NCBI RefSeq assembly: GCF_003612555.1
Contig: NZ_RAZF01000006.1
Span: 111,108 to 175,107, forward strand
DNA from: Acutalibacter sp. 1XD8-33
Lineage (GTDB): Bacteria > Bacillota > Clostridia > Oscillospirales > Acutalibacteraceae
Reading direction: 5' to 3'
Length of the DNA stretch: 64,000 bases
Shown here piece after piece: positions 43,334 through 51,976 of this stretch. The notes under the pieces were generated by a model. It was given only the letters and a program-made list of their open reading frames with translations. It made no database searches and was not told the origin of the DNA. The position numbers were made by a program, and so were the translations under genes. Numbering within the stretch: the stretch's first letter is position 1; every line of letters starts with the position of its first letter.

Positions 43334-44057
43334 GCTGATCAAGACTGTGGATCTGCACAAGAGCTTCGGAAAACTACAAGTTCTCAAGGGTGTCTCAGAG
43401 GTGATCCATGCCGGGGAGGTGGTGTCTGTGATCGGGCCCTCCGGAGGAGGGAAGAGCACTTTCCTGCGCTGCCTGAATCTTTTGGAAACTCCCGAGCAGG
43501 GGCAGATTTTCTTTGAGGGCGTGGAGATCACCGGCAGAAAAGTGGACATTGACCGGCACAGGCAGAAGATGGGGATGGTGTTCCAGCACTTTAATGTGTT
43601 CCCCCATCTGTCGGTGAAGAAAAACGTCACCCTGGCCCCCACTCTGGTGAAGGGGATCAGTCAGGCGGAGGCGGACAAAAAAGCAATGGAGCTGCTGGAA
43701 CGGGTGGGGCTGGCCGACAAGGCAGAGGTTATGCCCGGTAAGCTTTCCGGCGGGCAGAAGCAGCGGCTGGCCATTGTACGGGCCCTGGCTATGGAGCCGG
43801 ACGTGATGCTGTTTGACGAGCCCACCAGCGCCTTGGACCCGGAGATGGTAGGGGAGGTGCTGGAGGTCATTAAGGGCCTGGTAGAGGGAGGCATGACCAG
43901 CGTCATCGTTACCCACGAGATGGGCTTTGCCCGGGAGGTTTCAGACCGGGTGCTGTTTATGGCAGAGGGGAATATTCTGGAGTCCGGCCCTCCGGAGGAG
44001 TTGTTCAACCACCCATCAAACCCCAGGCTGCGGGACTTTTTGGCAAAGGTATTATAA
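43317..44057 (+). CDS. Amino-acid ABC transporter ATP-binding protein
   Basis: 246-residue GlnQ-type ATPase. Walker [11 protein letters not shown]-loop [11 protein letters not shown], signature LSGGQKQR, Walker [15 protein letters not shown] and switch His ([13 protein letters not shown], here IVTHEMGFA) are all canonical. The ATG at 43317 has AAAGGAGG upstream and lies inside the permease gene. Its stop codon (44055-44057) touches the left end of a palindromic MITE, so the insertion lies immediately behind the operon. Confidence 0.95.
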   Translation: MEQRTELIKTVDLHKSFGKLQVLKGVSEVIHAGEVVSVIGPSGGGKSTFLRCLNLLETPEQGQIFFEGVEITGRKVDIDRHRQKMGMVFQHFNVFPHLSVKKNVTLAPTLVKGISQAEADKKAMELLERVGLADKAEVMPGKLSGGQKQRLAIVRALAMEPDVMLFDEPTSALDPEMVGEVLEVIKGLVEGGMTSVIVTHEMGFAREVSDRVLFMAEGNILESGPPEELFNHPSNPRLRDFLAKVL

Positions 44058-44218
44058 GAACCTGTACCAATAAGATCTTGCACCCATCTTTCCGGCAAAT
44101 TTAGCCGTTAACTACGTTGTGAAACCTTGAAAATCGCGAGATTTCCTGCGTTTTCATGCCTTGCTACCGACTAAACTTGCTCGGAAATCCGGGCACAAAT
44201 CCTATCGGTACAGGTTCT
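44057..44218. mobile_element. MITE-like whole-element palindrome 1
   Basis: A 162-bp element. Its left arm starts AGAACCTGTACCAATAAGAT and the reverse of its right arm starts AGAACCTGTACCGATAGGAT. The two arms remain alignable to the centre at AATCGCGAGATT, so the whole element folds into one long imperfect hairpin. It has no coding capacity. It begins at the stop codon of the ATPase gene and ends 33 bp before the amidohydrolase start. Confidence 0.8.
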
Positions 44219-44251
44219 AAAAAGCAAGCCCTATATTAAGGAGGCAACACT

Positions 44252-45721
44252 ATGACAAAAGCGGATCTTTATCAGATGCTGGAGGAGAAACAGCAACTGT
44301 TTTTTGACACTGCGGACGCCATCTGGGCGGATCCGGAGCTGTCTCTTTCCGAGCACCATGCCGCCGCCCGATATACCGCCCTGCTTGAAGAGCTGGGCTT
44401 CACTGTGGAGAACAGGCTGGCCGGGATGGAGACGGCCTTTTCCGGCAGGTTTGGCAGCGGAAGGCCGGTTATTGGTATTCTTGGGGAATATGACGCCTTG
44501 GCCGGGCTCAGCCAGCAGGCCGGGGCTTTGGAGCCATGCCCGGCCACCAAGGATGGAGACAACGACTGTGGCCACGGGTGTGGTCACCATCTGCTGGGCG
44601 TGGGGAGTCTGGCAGCAGCCTGGGCAGTGAAGGAGTATCTGGCTGCCAGCGGAGAGAGCGGCACGGTGATTTACTATGGCTGTCCCGGAGAGGAGGGCGG
44701 CGCGGGCAAAGCCTTTATGGCCCGTGATGGCCTGTTCTACGGCCTGGACGCGGCACTGACCTGGCACCCGGGCTCTACGAACGAGGTGTTTACCGGCACG
44801 AACAACACCTCCATGCAGGTGGAGTACACCTTTCACGGCATAGCTGCCCACGCGGCGGGGAATCCCCACCAGGGCCGTAGCGCTTTGGACGCGGTGGAGC
44901 TGATGAATCTAGGGGTGCAGTTTCTGCGGGAGCATATCCCCACTACCGACTGCCTGCATTATGCGGTTACCAATGCCGGAGGCATCTCGCCCAATGTGGT
45001 GCAGTCCAAGGCTACGGTATTGTATATGGTGCGGTCTGATACGGTACCCCACAACAAAGAGCTGCTGGCCCGGGTGGACCGTATTGCGGAGGGTGCGGCT
45101 TTGATGACTGATACCAGCTTTACCAGGCGCTTTATTGACGGTACCGCCGACCTGCTGCCCAACGAAGCTCTGGAGCGTGCCCTCTATAAGAATATGGCGG
45201 AGATTCCTCTGCCGGAGTACACCCAATCTGAGAGAGAATTTGCGGCGGCGCTGGATTCCACCTGCCCCCGGGACGAAGAGCTGCCGGGTATGGGCGCTAA
45301 GTACGACTGGGAAATCCGGAAGCGGGTGGCGGAGCTCTCGGACAATGGCGCGGCTCCGTTGAACGATTTTCTCCTGCCCTACTTCCACAGCGATAAGCAG
45401 TCCCCGGGCTCTACGGACGTGGGAGATGTAAGCTGGCAGACCCCGACCGCTCAGATTACCGCTGTGACTTGGCCCGCCCACTCGCCTGGGCATAGCTGGC
45501 AGAATGTGAGCGGCGGCACTTCCGGAGTAGCCCATAAGGGAATGCTCTATGCCGCCAAAGTGCTGGCGGGAGCAGCGGTGGACCTGTTCACCCAGCCGGA
45601 GCTGTTAGAGAAGGCCAGAACTGAGTTCCAGGCTGCGGCGGCTAGGGGATATACCTGCCCCATTGAGCCTGACGCGACGCCAGTGCCGGTAGAGGAAATG
45701 CTGTATAGTAAACGCACTTGA
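44252..45721 (+). CDS. M20-family amidohydrolase (AbgB-like)
   Basis: 489-residue metallo-amidohydrolase of peptidase family M20, closest in plan to AbgB (p-aminobenzoyl-glutamate hydrolase B). Metal-binding and active-site segments are DCGHGCGHH (about 108-116), PGEEGGAGK (about 148-156, catalytic Glu) and LTWHPGS (about 170). The dimerisation domain contains FHGIAAHAAGNPHQGRSALD. AAGGAGG lies before the ATG. It follows an amino-acid importer and probably cleaves an imported N-acyl or aminoacyl compound. It is flanked on both sides by MITE-like palindromes. Confidence 0.88.
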   Translation: MTKADLYQMLEEKQQLFFDTADAIWADPELSLSEHHAAARYTALLEELGFTVENRLAGMETAFSGRFGSGRPVIGILGEYDALAGLSQQAGALEPCPATKDGDNDCGHGCGHHLLGVGSLAAAWAVKEYLAASGESGTVIYYGCPGEEGGAGKAFMARDGLFYGLDAALTWHPGSTNEVFTGTNNTSMQVEYTFHGIAAHAAGNPHQGRSALDAVELMNLGVQFLREHIPTTDCLHYAVTNAGGISPNVVQSKATVLYMVRSDTVPHNKELLARVDRIAEGAALMTDTSFTRRFIDGTADLLPNEALERALYKNMAEIPLPEYTQSEREFAAALDSTCPRDEELPGMGAKYDWEIRKRVAELSDNGAAPLNDFLLPYFHSDKQSPGSTDVGDVSWQTPTAQITAVTWPAHSPGHSWQNVSGGTSGVAHKGMLYAAKVLAGAAVDLFTQPELLEKARTEFQAAAARGYTCPIEPDATPVPVEEMLYSKRT

Positions 45722-45747
45722 AAATCGGTATATACCGATTTTCAAGT
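45716..45747. repeat. Perfect 32-bp palindrome containing the amidohydrolase stop codon
   Basis: ACTTGAAAATCGGTAT is followed immediately by its exact reverse complement. The TGA stop of the amidohydrolase (45719-45721) is inside the left arm. There is no T tract, so it is not a standard terminator. A cruciform or a dimeric protein site is possible. Confidence 0.8.
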
Positions 45748-45763
45748 TGGGTTGCTACGCCGC

Positions 45764-45929
45764 CTAGGGCTTGTTTGAAAATAGAGAAAATGACGAATTT
45801 TGCCCAGAAGAGGTCAATTTCAAGGCGGAAACCGCAAGTCAATCTCGCGATTGACGAGGATTTCCAACGCGGAAAGTGGCCTCTTCTGGGCAAAAAGACG
45901 ATGTTTTCGATTTTTCAAACAAGCCCTAG
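45764..45929. mobile_element. MITE-like whole-element palindrome 2 (IS630-type target)
   Basis: A 166-bp element bounded by CTAG on both sides. Its arms CTAGGGCTTGTTTGAAAA and, reversed from the right, CTAGGGCTTGTTTGAAAAA remain complementary over about 52 bp (GCCCAGAAGAGG is shared). The centre is TCAATCTCGCGATTGA. It has no coding capacity. If the TA inside CTAG is the duplicated target, this fits the preference of IS630 elements for CTAG. Confidence 0.82.
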
Positions 45930-45960
45930 TTCAAAGGAGGTCAAATACCTCTTTTGAACT
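45928..45960. terminator. Hairpin next to MITE 2
   Basis: AGTTCAAAGGAGGT pairs with ACCTCTTTTGAACT around a 5-base loop, with one mismatch. It follows MITE 2 directly and may be the original terminator of the amidohydrolase gene, now displaced by the insertion. The rest of the gap to 46088 shows nothing further. Confidence 0.5.
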
Positions 45961-46088
45961 GCGTTAACTATAAAACCCGGAAGTCGGGAGACGGCCGGGA
46001 GCCATAGGCGCGCCTTGTTATAGAATTGTGATACTCAATCCTCCATGCCCCTTGAAAGGGAAAATTCCGCATCGCGTGAACAGCGTGA

Positions 46089-47015
46089 TTATGATGTGAA
46101 CCGGGTGTAAATTAGCTTATCGCTTTGTGGAGGCGAGTACACAAATTCGTCCAAATGGGCGCCGGTAAAAAAATATTCCGGGGGCAGAGGGCGCCGGCGT
46201 TCGCATTCAAAGGTTTCAATGATAATCAGCTTCAGCTTCATCCGGGAGGGGAGCACGCTTTTGATAAAAACGCTGGCCTGCTGCCCGGGAAAAATATTCT
46301 CTTTCAGCTCGGCCAGCCCTGCCAAATTGGGAGCCAACTCCACAAACACGCCATAGCTCTCGATGCTGCGGATGACGCCTCCCACCGTTTCTCCGGCCCG
46401 AAATCTGGCGGCGTTTTCCTCCCAAGTACCCAGCAATTCCTTATGAGAGAGGGTTACCCGGTTTCCCTCCTTGCTTTTTACCACCGCGCGAATATCCATT
46501 CCGGGCAGAAAACGCTCCCGGGGGTGTTCAATGCGGGAGACAGAGATGGCGTCAATTGGCAGGAGAGAGGAGATCCCGCAGCCAATATCCGCGAAGATGC
46601 CGAAGGGCTCCATATGGGTCACTCGGGCGGCAATTACGTCGCCGGGAGTAAGGGCGGTTATGTATTGGGACTGGCAGCGTTCCTGGGCCTCCCGCCGGGA
46701 GAGCAGCGCGGTGATCTGCCCGGCTTCGTCCCGGACGAAATCCCGCACGACAAAGCAGACCGGCCGGTTTACCCGGGAGAGAATGGCAATATCCCGCACA
46801 GTACCCTCCCGAATGCCTAGAGCGCCTTCCTCCCGGGGGATGATCCCCTTCATAAAACCCAGGTCCACAACAAGGTTGTGCCCGGCGTCGCACATCACCG
46901 CCCGGGATTCCAGAATCCGGCCCTCTCGCATGGCCTCGGCCAGGGATGCGGGAGACTGGAGCGCCCCGATGTTTTCCAGGGTGTCCAGCAGATGGCCTTC
47001 GGGGAAAAATTGCAT
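46089..47015 (-). CDS. S1 RNA-binding domain protein
   Basis: 308-residue protein with at least two S1 (OB-fold) repeats. One is near residues 120-190 (LTPGDVIAARVTHMEPFGIF, ADIGCGISSLLPIDAIS) and one near 205-270 (GETVGGVIRSIESYGVFVEL, APNLAGLAELKEN). The N-terminal 110 residues (VDLGFMKGIIPREEGALGIR) look like a further degenerate S1-type domain. Similar S1-like proteins in clostridia are annotated as ribosomal S1 homologues; a role in translation or mRNA binding is inferred. ATG at 47015 follows AAAGGAAAGTGG; the extension to 47228 crosses the divergent cyclophilin promoter and is rejected. Confidence 0.85.
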   Translation of the reverse strand: MQFFPEGHLLDTLENIGALQSPASLAEAMREGRILESRAVMCDAGHNLVVDLGFMKGIIPREEGALGIREGTVRDIAILSRVNRPVCFVVRDFVRDEAGQITALLSRREAQERCQSQYITALTPGDVIAARVTHMEPFGIFADIGCGISSLLPIDAISVSRIEHPRERFLPGMDIRAVVKSKEGNRVTLSHKELLGTWEENAARFRAGETVGGVIRSIESYGVFVELAPNLAGLAELKENIFPGQQASVFIKSVLPSRMKLKLIIIETFECERRRPLPPEYFFTGAHLDEFVYSPPQSDKLIYTRFTS

Positions 47016-47127
47016 TTTTACCACTTTCCTTTCTGTTTCTATGTGAAAACGCGCACCTTCCTTTTCTTGTGCTTTCAGGGAAATATATGCCCGCGAAGGG
47101 GGAAAAATGCGGGTCGGAAGAAAAGAC

Positions 47128-47156
47128 TTGCATATTTTGCCCCGGTGGGATAAAAT
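47128..47156 (+). promoter_or_regulatory. Promoter of the cyclophilin lipoprotein gene
   Basis: TTGCAT (47128-47133) and TAAAAT (47151-47156) are separated by 17 bp and lie 31 bp before the TTG start codon. Confidence 0.7.
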
Positions 47157-47187
47157 GAAAGAAAATATCTGACAGGAGGACTTATCT

Positions 47188-48042
47188 TTGAAACGACAGA
47201 TTTGCATGATTTTTTGTCTGCTCCTCACCCTTTCTCTGGCCGCCTGCGGCGGGGAAAAGGGCTCTCCGGCCGGTAAAGTGATCGGTACTGTGGATACCGT
47301 GGCGGCTATGGACCAGCTGAAGCCTCAGAAGAATTCCCAGAAGCTGGGCTACCAGCTGGAGAAGCCCCAGGCCGGGGAGGAGATCGCCGTAATCACCATG
47401 AAAACCGGCGAGGTGATCAAAATCCGCTTTTTCCCCGACGAAGCTCCCAAGGCAGTGTACAATTTCAAACTCCACGCCCTGCGGGGCTACTATGACGGCC
47501 TCACCTTCCACCGGGTGATAGAGAACTTCATGATCCAGGGCGGCAGCCCAGACGGCACTGGCACGGACGGAGTCAGCGTGTGGGAGCAGAACTTTGAGGA
47601 CGAGTTCGCCGGAAATCTGGTGAATATCGACGGAGCCCTCTCCATGGCCAACGCCGGACCCAACACCAACGGCAGCCAGTTCTTTATCAACTGCACGAAT
47701 ACTCCTGTGGCGGAAAGACTGTGGGACTCTTACCAGCAAAGCTATGAGCAGTTTCAGCAGCTCTATAAGGAGAACAAAGAGGCGATTGACGCGGATCCCA
47801 CTATTAAAACTCTGGACATGAGCAAAGTGACTGATGAGTATAAAAAGCTCTATAGCGAGCACGGAGGCAATATGCACTTGGACGGGGCCTACTCTACCAA
47901 TGGCACCGGGCACACGGTATTCGGCCAGGTCTTCGAGGGCATGGAGAGCGTCTATGCTCTTTCTCAAGCGGAAACTGATGGCCAGGATAAACCTATGGAA
48001 AGCATGGTAGTTGAAAGCATTCAGATCATGGTCTACGAGTGA
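47188..48042 (+). CDS. Cyclophilin-type peptidyl-prolyl isomerase lipoprotein
   Basis: 284-residue surface lipoprotein. The signal peptide ends in LSLAAC with C20 lipidated. The cyclophilin domain starts at about 70: YYDGLTFHRVIENFMIQGGS contains the catalytic Arg, and MANAGPNTNGSQFFI is the substrate groove. An insert of about 60 residues (RLWDSYQQSYEQFQQLYKEN region) interrupts the domain before YSTNGTGHTVFGQVFEGM; this is common in gut clostridia. TTG start with AGGAGG 9 bp upstream. It catalyses prolyl isomerisation and probably helps fold exported proteins. Confidence 0.9.
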   Translation: MKRQICMIFCLLLTLSLAACGGEKGSPAGKVIGTVDTVAAMDQLKPQKNSQKLGYQLEKPQAGEEIAVITMKTGEVIKIRFFPDEAPKAVYNFKLHALRGYYDGLTFHRVIENFMIQGGSPDGTGTDGVSVWEQNFEDEFAGNLVNIDGALSMANAGPNTNGSQFFINCTNTPVAERLWDSYQQSYEQFQQLYKENKEAIDADPTIKTLDMSKVTDEYKKLYSEHGGNMHLDGAYSTNGTGHTVFGQVFEGMESVYALSQAETDGQDKPMESMVVESIQIMVYE

Positions 48043-48060
48043 TCGTTACAATTTAGAAAA

Positions 48061-48096
48061 GAGGGCGGGCAAGATATTGCCGGCCCTCTTCCTTTG
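48061..48096 (+). terminator. Terminator after the cyclophilin gene
   Basis: GAGGGCGGGCAA pairs with TTGCCGGCCCTC around a short loop, followed by TTCCTTT, 18 bp past the stop codon. Confidence 0.7.
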
Positions 48097-48178
48097 CCAG
48101 TAAAATGGATTGAAAGCGAACTTCCAGATTTGATTTGCGGCCTCCCCAAAAACCGTATCCAAATAAAAAAGCAGCTTT

Positions 48179-49072
48179 TTAGGCGGTTTCCGGAAGCTGA
48201 TCGATGCAAAGGGCAAAATCATCCTGCCCTACGCTGAACAGCAGGCTATATTGAGGACCATGTCCCCGGAATAATTCCCGGCACTCTTGAAATTCCAGAA
48301 ACCGGTCCTCCTCCAGCTGGTATAGTTCCGGTTCTTTCCCAAAGCTGGCGGCGGCTCTTTGAATCAGGTTCTGGGCGATCTCCTGCAAAGCAAAGCGGAC
48401 GATCTCATTGCGCGCATAAAAATCAATGCCGAACATCTGGCCTGCCGCACGCAGGAGCAGCGGCTCTCCGATAATCAAAACAAAACGCAGCTTGTACCCC
48501 TGCTGGGCACAATAGATTAGCTCATAATACTGGGCGTCCGCAATGGGGTCTTTTGCGGTGAACGGCCCGTCAAATTGGATGTTGGCGCTGAACATCTCTC
48601 GCAGCGGATGAAGGATTACTCCATTGATAACAGATAGCTCGTTTTGTGGGTCAATGAATGGAAATTCCCCAGAGGCTAGTCCGGTAATGGCCCGGTCTTC
48701 GATGATAATATGGCCTGTCAGCCATCCTGTGCAGACACCGATGAAACGCTGCACTGCTTCGGTGGAGAAGTCAGATGCATAAAGGGCTCGTTCCAGAGCC
48801 GGAAGGGTTTCCCGGCGCATCCTGTCATGGAGCCGCTTATGGACCCAATAGCCGGGATACCCAATCTCGCGCATATAGGCTTCTTCCTCTGCAAAGTGCT
48901 TAAGCGCGTAAGCCTTGAAATATTTGATCCCTTCTACACAGGCGAATTTGTTTTCGTGCTTTTCCACATAGAGGTCCATAATTTTTTGAACAATGGCGAA
49001 AAGCTTGCGATGGGCTTGGTCAACAACCTCCACGCCGATATTAAATCTGTCCTGCCACTCTATCTGCTGCAT
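48179..49072 (-). CDS. Bacteriohemerythrin fused to a CheX-like domain
   Basis: 297-residue two-domain protein. The N-terminal hemerythrin domain has all seven di-iron ligands expected of the family: H21 (DQAHRKLF), H59 and E63 (HFAEEE), H78 and H82 (HKRLH), H121 and D126 (HIIIED). It should bind O2 or NO at a di-iron site. Residues of about 140-297 (SVINGVILHPLREMFSANIQ ... MFGIDFYARNEIVRFALQEI) resemble CheX/CheC-type phosphatase or sensor domains. No membrane segment is present. AGAAGGGAAGGAC precedes the ATG. An oxygen-responsive input to chemotaxis or cyclic-nucleotide signalling is an attractive inference, not shown. Confidence 0.8.
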   Translation of the reverse strand: MQQIEWQDRFNIGVEVVDQAHRKLFAIVQKIMDLYVEKHENKFACVEGIKYFKAYALKHFAEEEAYMREIGYPGYWVHKRLHDRMRRETLPALERALYASDFSTEAVQRFIGVCTGWLTGHIIIEDRAITGLASGEFPFIDPQNELSVINGVILHPLREMFSANIQFDGPFTAKDPIADAQYYELIYCAQQGYKLRFVLIIGEPLLLRAAGQMFGIDFYARNEIVRFALQEIAQNLIQRAAASFGKEPELYQLEEDRFLEFQECRELFRGHGPQYSLLFSVGQDDFALCIDQLPETA

Positions 49073-49116
49073 GTCCTTCCCTTCTTTTTTGACCGCCCGC
49101 AGGATTTTAGGCGGTA

Positions 49117-49386
49117 TAAAGTACCCACTACCTAGATGGGCGAAATGACTGGCTTGAAGTTGCAGGAGCTGTTCCCGCTCTGCCAGCCATTAATTTTAGT
49201 ATATGCACAAGGCCAGAAAAGTGCTCCTGGTGCAAGCAATATCCGGGCATTAAGCAGAGCAGCCGTTTAGGCTTGCTTGCGATATCATCGATTCCGGATG
49301 AACGGTTTCGTTCCATTTCCTGCATTAAGAACGAATTGTTCCGCTTAGAGGGAATTTGCCAGGAATATAAGTTGCTTTTTCGCTGA
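49117..49386 (+). other. Orphan open frame without start codon between hemerythrin and uxaC
   Basis: The gap 49073-49434 contains a plus-strand frame open from a TAA near 49115 to TGA at 49384-49386. It holds plausible protein-like text (LDGRNDWLEVAGAV, CTRPEKCSWCKQYPGI, FRLEGICQEYKLLF) but no ATG or ribosome-binding site. It may be the 3' remnant of a lost gene. A 65-codon frame on the minus strand (49128-49325) looks no better. Apart from this and the uxaC promoter I see nothing here. Confidence 0.3.
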
Positions 49387-49400
49387 GGATTTGATAGAAT
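49372..49400 (+). promoter_or_regulatory. Promoter of the glucuronate operon
   Basis: TTGCTT (49372-49377) and TAGAAT (49395-49400) with a 17-bp spacer, 35 bp before the uxaC start codon. Confidence 0.65.
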
Positions 49401-49434
49401 AAAAGAATAGATTTTTATTGTAGGAGCGATTCTT

Positions 49435-50850
49435 ATGAAAGACTTTATAGATCAGAATTTTCTTCTTCGCTCACCCGTAGCTCAATCGCTCTACCATGAT
49501 TTTGCCGCGAAAGCGCCCATCCTGGATTACCACTGCCATATTGACCCCAAAGAGATTGCGCAAAATCGCCGGTTTGAGAATATCGCCCAGGTCTGGTTGG
49601 GAGGAGACCACTACAAATGGAGGCAAATGCGTTCCAACGGCGTGGAAGAATGCTATATCACGGGAGACGCCCCTGACCGGGAGAAGTTCCAGAAATGGGC
49701 AGAGACGCTGGATAAGGCCGTGGGCAATCCCTTGTTCCATTGGAGCCATCTGGAATTGCGCCGGTATTTTGGATATACGGGAATTTTAAGCGCCGGCACC
49801 GCGCAGGAAGTCTGGGAGCTGTGCAACGCTAAGCTCCAGGAGCCGGATATGAGTGTGCGCAGCCTGATATGCCGTTCCCGTGTAAAGCTGCTCTGCACCA
49901 CGGACGATCCCGCTGACGATCTGTGCTGGCATAAGGAGATTGCCGCTGACCCTGGCTTTGACGTTCAGGTGCTGCCTGCTTGGAGGCCGGACAGGGCGTT
50001 GAATATTGAAAGGCCGGACTATGCAGATTACATTGGGAAATTAGGCGAATCGGCAGGACTGAACATAACCACGTTCCATAGCTTGAAAGAAGCCTTGGAA
50101 AAGCGTATGGCCTTTTTTGAGCTTATGGGCTGCCGGGCCAGCGACCACGGGTTGGCGTTCGTCATGTACGCCCCTGCCGGCGATAGGGAGTTGGACGCCA
50201 TTTTCCAAAAACGCCTTTCTGGCGGGGAGATCACCCGCGGGGAAGAGCTGAAGTTCAAAACGGGACTTATGATGTTCCTGGCCAAAGAATACGTCCGGCT
50301 GGGCTGGGTGATGCAGCTGCATTTTGGGTGTATGCGGGACAATAACCGGCTGGAATTTGCCCGGCTGGGCCCAGACACAGGTTTTGACGCCATCAGCAGC
50401 GACACCCCTTCAGACCAGCTTTCTGCTTTCCTCAGCGCTCTCTATGAAAAACAAGCTCTGCCCAAGACCATTCTCTACAGCTTGAATCCCAATGACGACG
50501 GGATACTGGGCTCCCTCATTGGCTGCTTCCAGGGGACGGGCGCAGCGGGAAAGATCCAGCAGGGCTCGGCCTGGTGGTTTAACGACCACAAAGCCGGCAT
50601 GGAAAAGCAGCTGACCTCTCTGGCAAGTCTGGGACTGCTGGGAAATTTTGTGGGAATGCTCACAGATTCCCGGAGCTTTCTCTCGTATCCCCGGCATGAA
50701 TATTTCCGGCGGATTCTCTGCAATTTACTGGGCGGCTGGGTAGAGGAAGGAGAATACCCCTGGGACAGGGAAAAGCTCGGGGAAATCGTAAAGGATATTT
50801 CCTATAATAACGCTGTAAGATACTTTGGCTTTGACTTGGAAACGGTTTAG
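49435..50850 (+). CDS. uxaC: Glucuronate isomerase
   Basis: 471-residue cytoplasmic isomerase that converts D-glucuronate to D-fructuronate (and galacturonate to tagaturonate). Diagnostic stretches include LDYHCHIDPKEIAQNRRF near the start (metal-binding histidines), LFHWSHLELRRYFG, LCTTDDPADDL, GWVMQLHFGCMRDNN, and RHEYFRRILCNLLG near the end. The length is exactly that of the family. AGGAGCG precedes the ATG. It is first in an operon with uxuA and uxuB that takes glucuronate to 2-keto-3-deoxygluconate; kdgK and kdgA are not in the window. Confidence 0.96.
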   Translation: MKDFIDQNFLLRSPVAQSLYHDFAAKAPILDYHCHIDPKEIAQNRRFENIAQVWLGGDHYKWRQMRSNGVEECYITGDAPDREKFQKWAETLDKAVGNPLFHWSHLELRRYFGYTGILSAGTAQEVWELCNAKLQEPDMSVRSLICRSRVKLLCTTDDPADDLCWHKEIAADPGFDVQVLPAWRPDRALNIERPDYADYIGKLGESAGLNITTFHSLKEALEKRMAFFELMGCRASDHGLAFVMYAPAGDRELDAIFQKRLSGGEITRGEELKFKTGLMMFLAKEYVRLGWVMQLHFGCMRDNNRLEFARLGPDTGFDAISSDTPSDQLSAFLSALYEKQALPKTILYSLNPNDDGILGSLIGCFQGTGAAGKIQQGSAWWFNDHKAGMEKQLTSLASLGLLGNFVGMLTDSRSFLSYPRHEYFRRILCNLLGGWVEEGEYPWDREKLGEIVKDISYNNAVRYFGFDLETV

Positions 50851-50896
50851 CGCGGGCCTTCCAAACCGCGAAAAACCTAGAAGGAGGATGATGAAT

Positions 50897-51976
50897 ATGC
50901 AGATGTGTTTTCGTTGGTACGGCGAGGGGAACGATGATATCCGGCTTTCAGATATCCGGCAGATTCCCGGCGTATCGGGCATTGTCTGGGCTCTTCATGA
51001 AAAACTGCCTGGAGATGTCTGGGAAGTGGAGGAAATCGCCCGGGTAAAAAAGCAGCTGGAGCCCTATGGCTTTCATATGGACGTGGTGGAGTCGGTGAAC
51101 GTTCACGATGAGATTAAGATCGGCCTGCCTACCCGGGACAGATATATCGATAATTATATCCAGACGATCCGGAACCTCAGCCGGTTTGGAGTCAAAGTAA
51201 TCTGTTACAATTTCATGCCTATTTTTGACTGGACCCGTACCGACCTGTTCCATCCGGTGGGGGATGGTTCTACAGCCCTATATTATGAGGCTGCAAAGAT
51301 TCACAACGATCCCAAGGAAATGGCGGAGTACATTCTTGAGAATCTCCATGGCCTCACCTTCCCCGGCTGGGAGCCGGAGCGCATGGCAAAGTTGGATCAG
51401 TTGTTTGAGGCATACAGGCCGGTGACGAAGGAGCGGCTTTGGGAAAATCTCCGGTACTTTTTAGAGAGGCTTATGCCTGTCTGCCATGAGTGCGGCATCA
51501 AAATGGCCATCCATATGGACGACCCGCCTTGGGATATTTTCGGCCTGCCCCGGCTTTTAGTGGACGAGACCTCTATCGGCCGTTTCCTCCATATGGTGGA
51601 CGATCCCTACAGCTGTATCACTCTCTGCACCGGGAGCCTGGGAGCCAACCCCCGCAATGATGTGCCGGCTATTGTGCGCAAGTACTGCGACAGGACGGCC
51701 TTTGCCCATATCCGCAACGTGAAGCATTTCCCCAATGGAGATTTTTCCGAGGCCAGCCACCGGGACCAGGACGGGGACACCGGAATCCTGGATATTGTGA
51801 AAGCGTTTCACGACGGGGGATTCCAGGGCTATGTGCGTCCGGATCATGGACGGCACCTGTGGAACGAGGGTCCGGGGAAGGTCCGTCCTGGCTATGGCCT
51901 TTACGACCGGGCCTTGGGAATCATGTATCTTCTGGGAATATGGGATACGCTGGACCGGTTGGAGGAGGCAAAATGA
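50897..51976 (+). CDS. uxuA: Mannonate dehydratase
   Basis: 359-residue dehydratase that converts D-mannonate to 2-keto-3-deoxygluconate. Recognisable segments are MCFRWYGEGNDDIRLSDIRQ at the start, VICYNFMPIFDWTRTDL, MAIHMDDPPWDIFGLPR (metal-site histidine and aspartates) and GYVRPDHGRHLW. It is a TIM-barrel metalloenzyme. Three ATGs are clustered at 50888, 50891 and 50897; the last is chosen because AAGGAGG ends 9 bp before it. Its TGA overlaps the ATG of uxuB, so translation is coupled. Confidence 0.96.
   Translation: MQMCFRWYGEGNDDIRLSDIRQIPGVSGIVWALHEKLPGDVWEVEEIARVKKQLEPYGFHMDVVESVNVHDEIKIGLPTRDRYIDNYIQTIRNLSRFGVKVICYNFMPIFDWTRTDLFHPVGDGSTALYYEAAKIHNDPKEMAEYILENLHGLTFPGWEPERMAKLDQLFEAYRPVTKERLWENLRYFLERLMPVCHECGIKMAIHMDDPPWDIFGLPRLLVDETSIGRFLHMVDDPYSCITLCTGSLGANPRNDVPAIVRKYCDRTAFAHIRNVKHFPNGDFSEASHRDQDGDTGILDIVKAFHDGGFQGYVRPDHGRHLWNEGPGKVRPGYGLYDRALGIMYLLGIWDTLDRLEEAK

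Noticed and set aside
49128..49325. 65-codon minus-strand frame between hemerythrin and uxaC genes
   Set aside because: No recognisable motif and no good ribosome-binding site. The opposite strand reads at least as well, so neither is called a gene.
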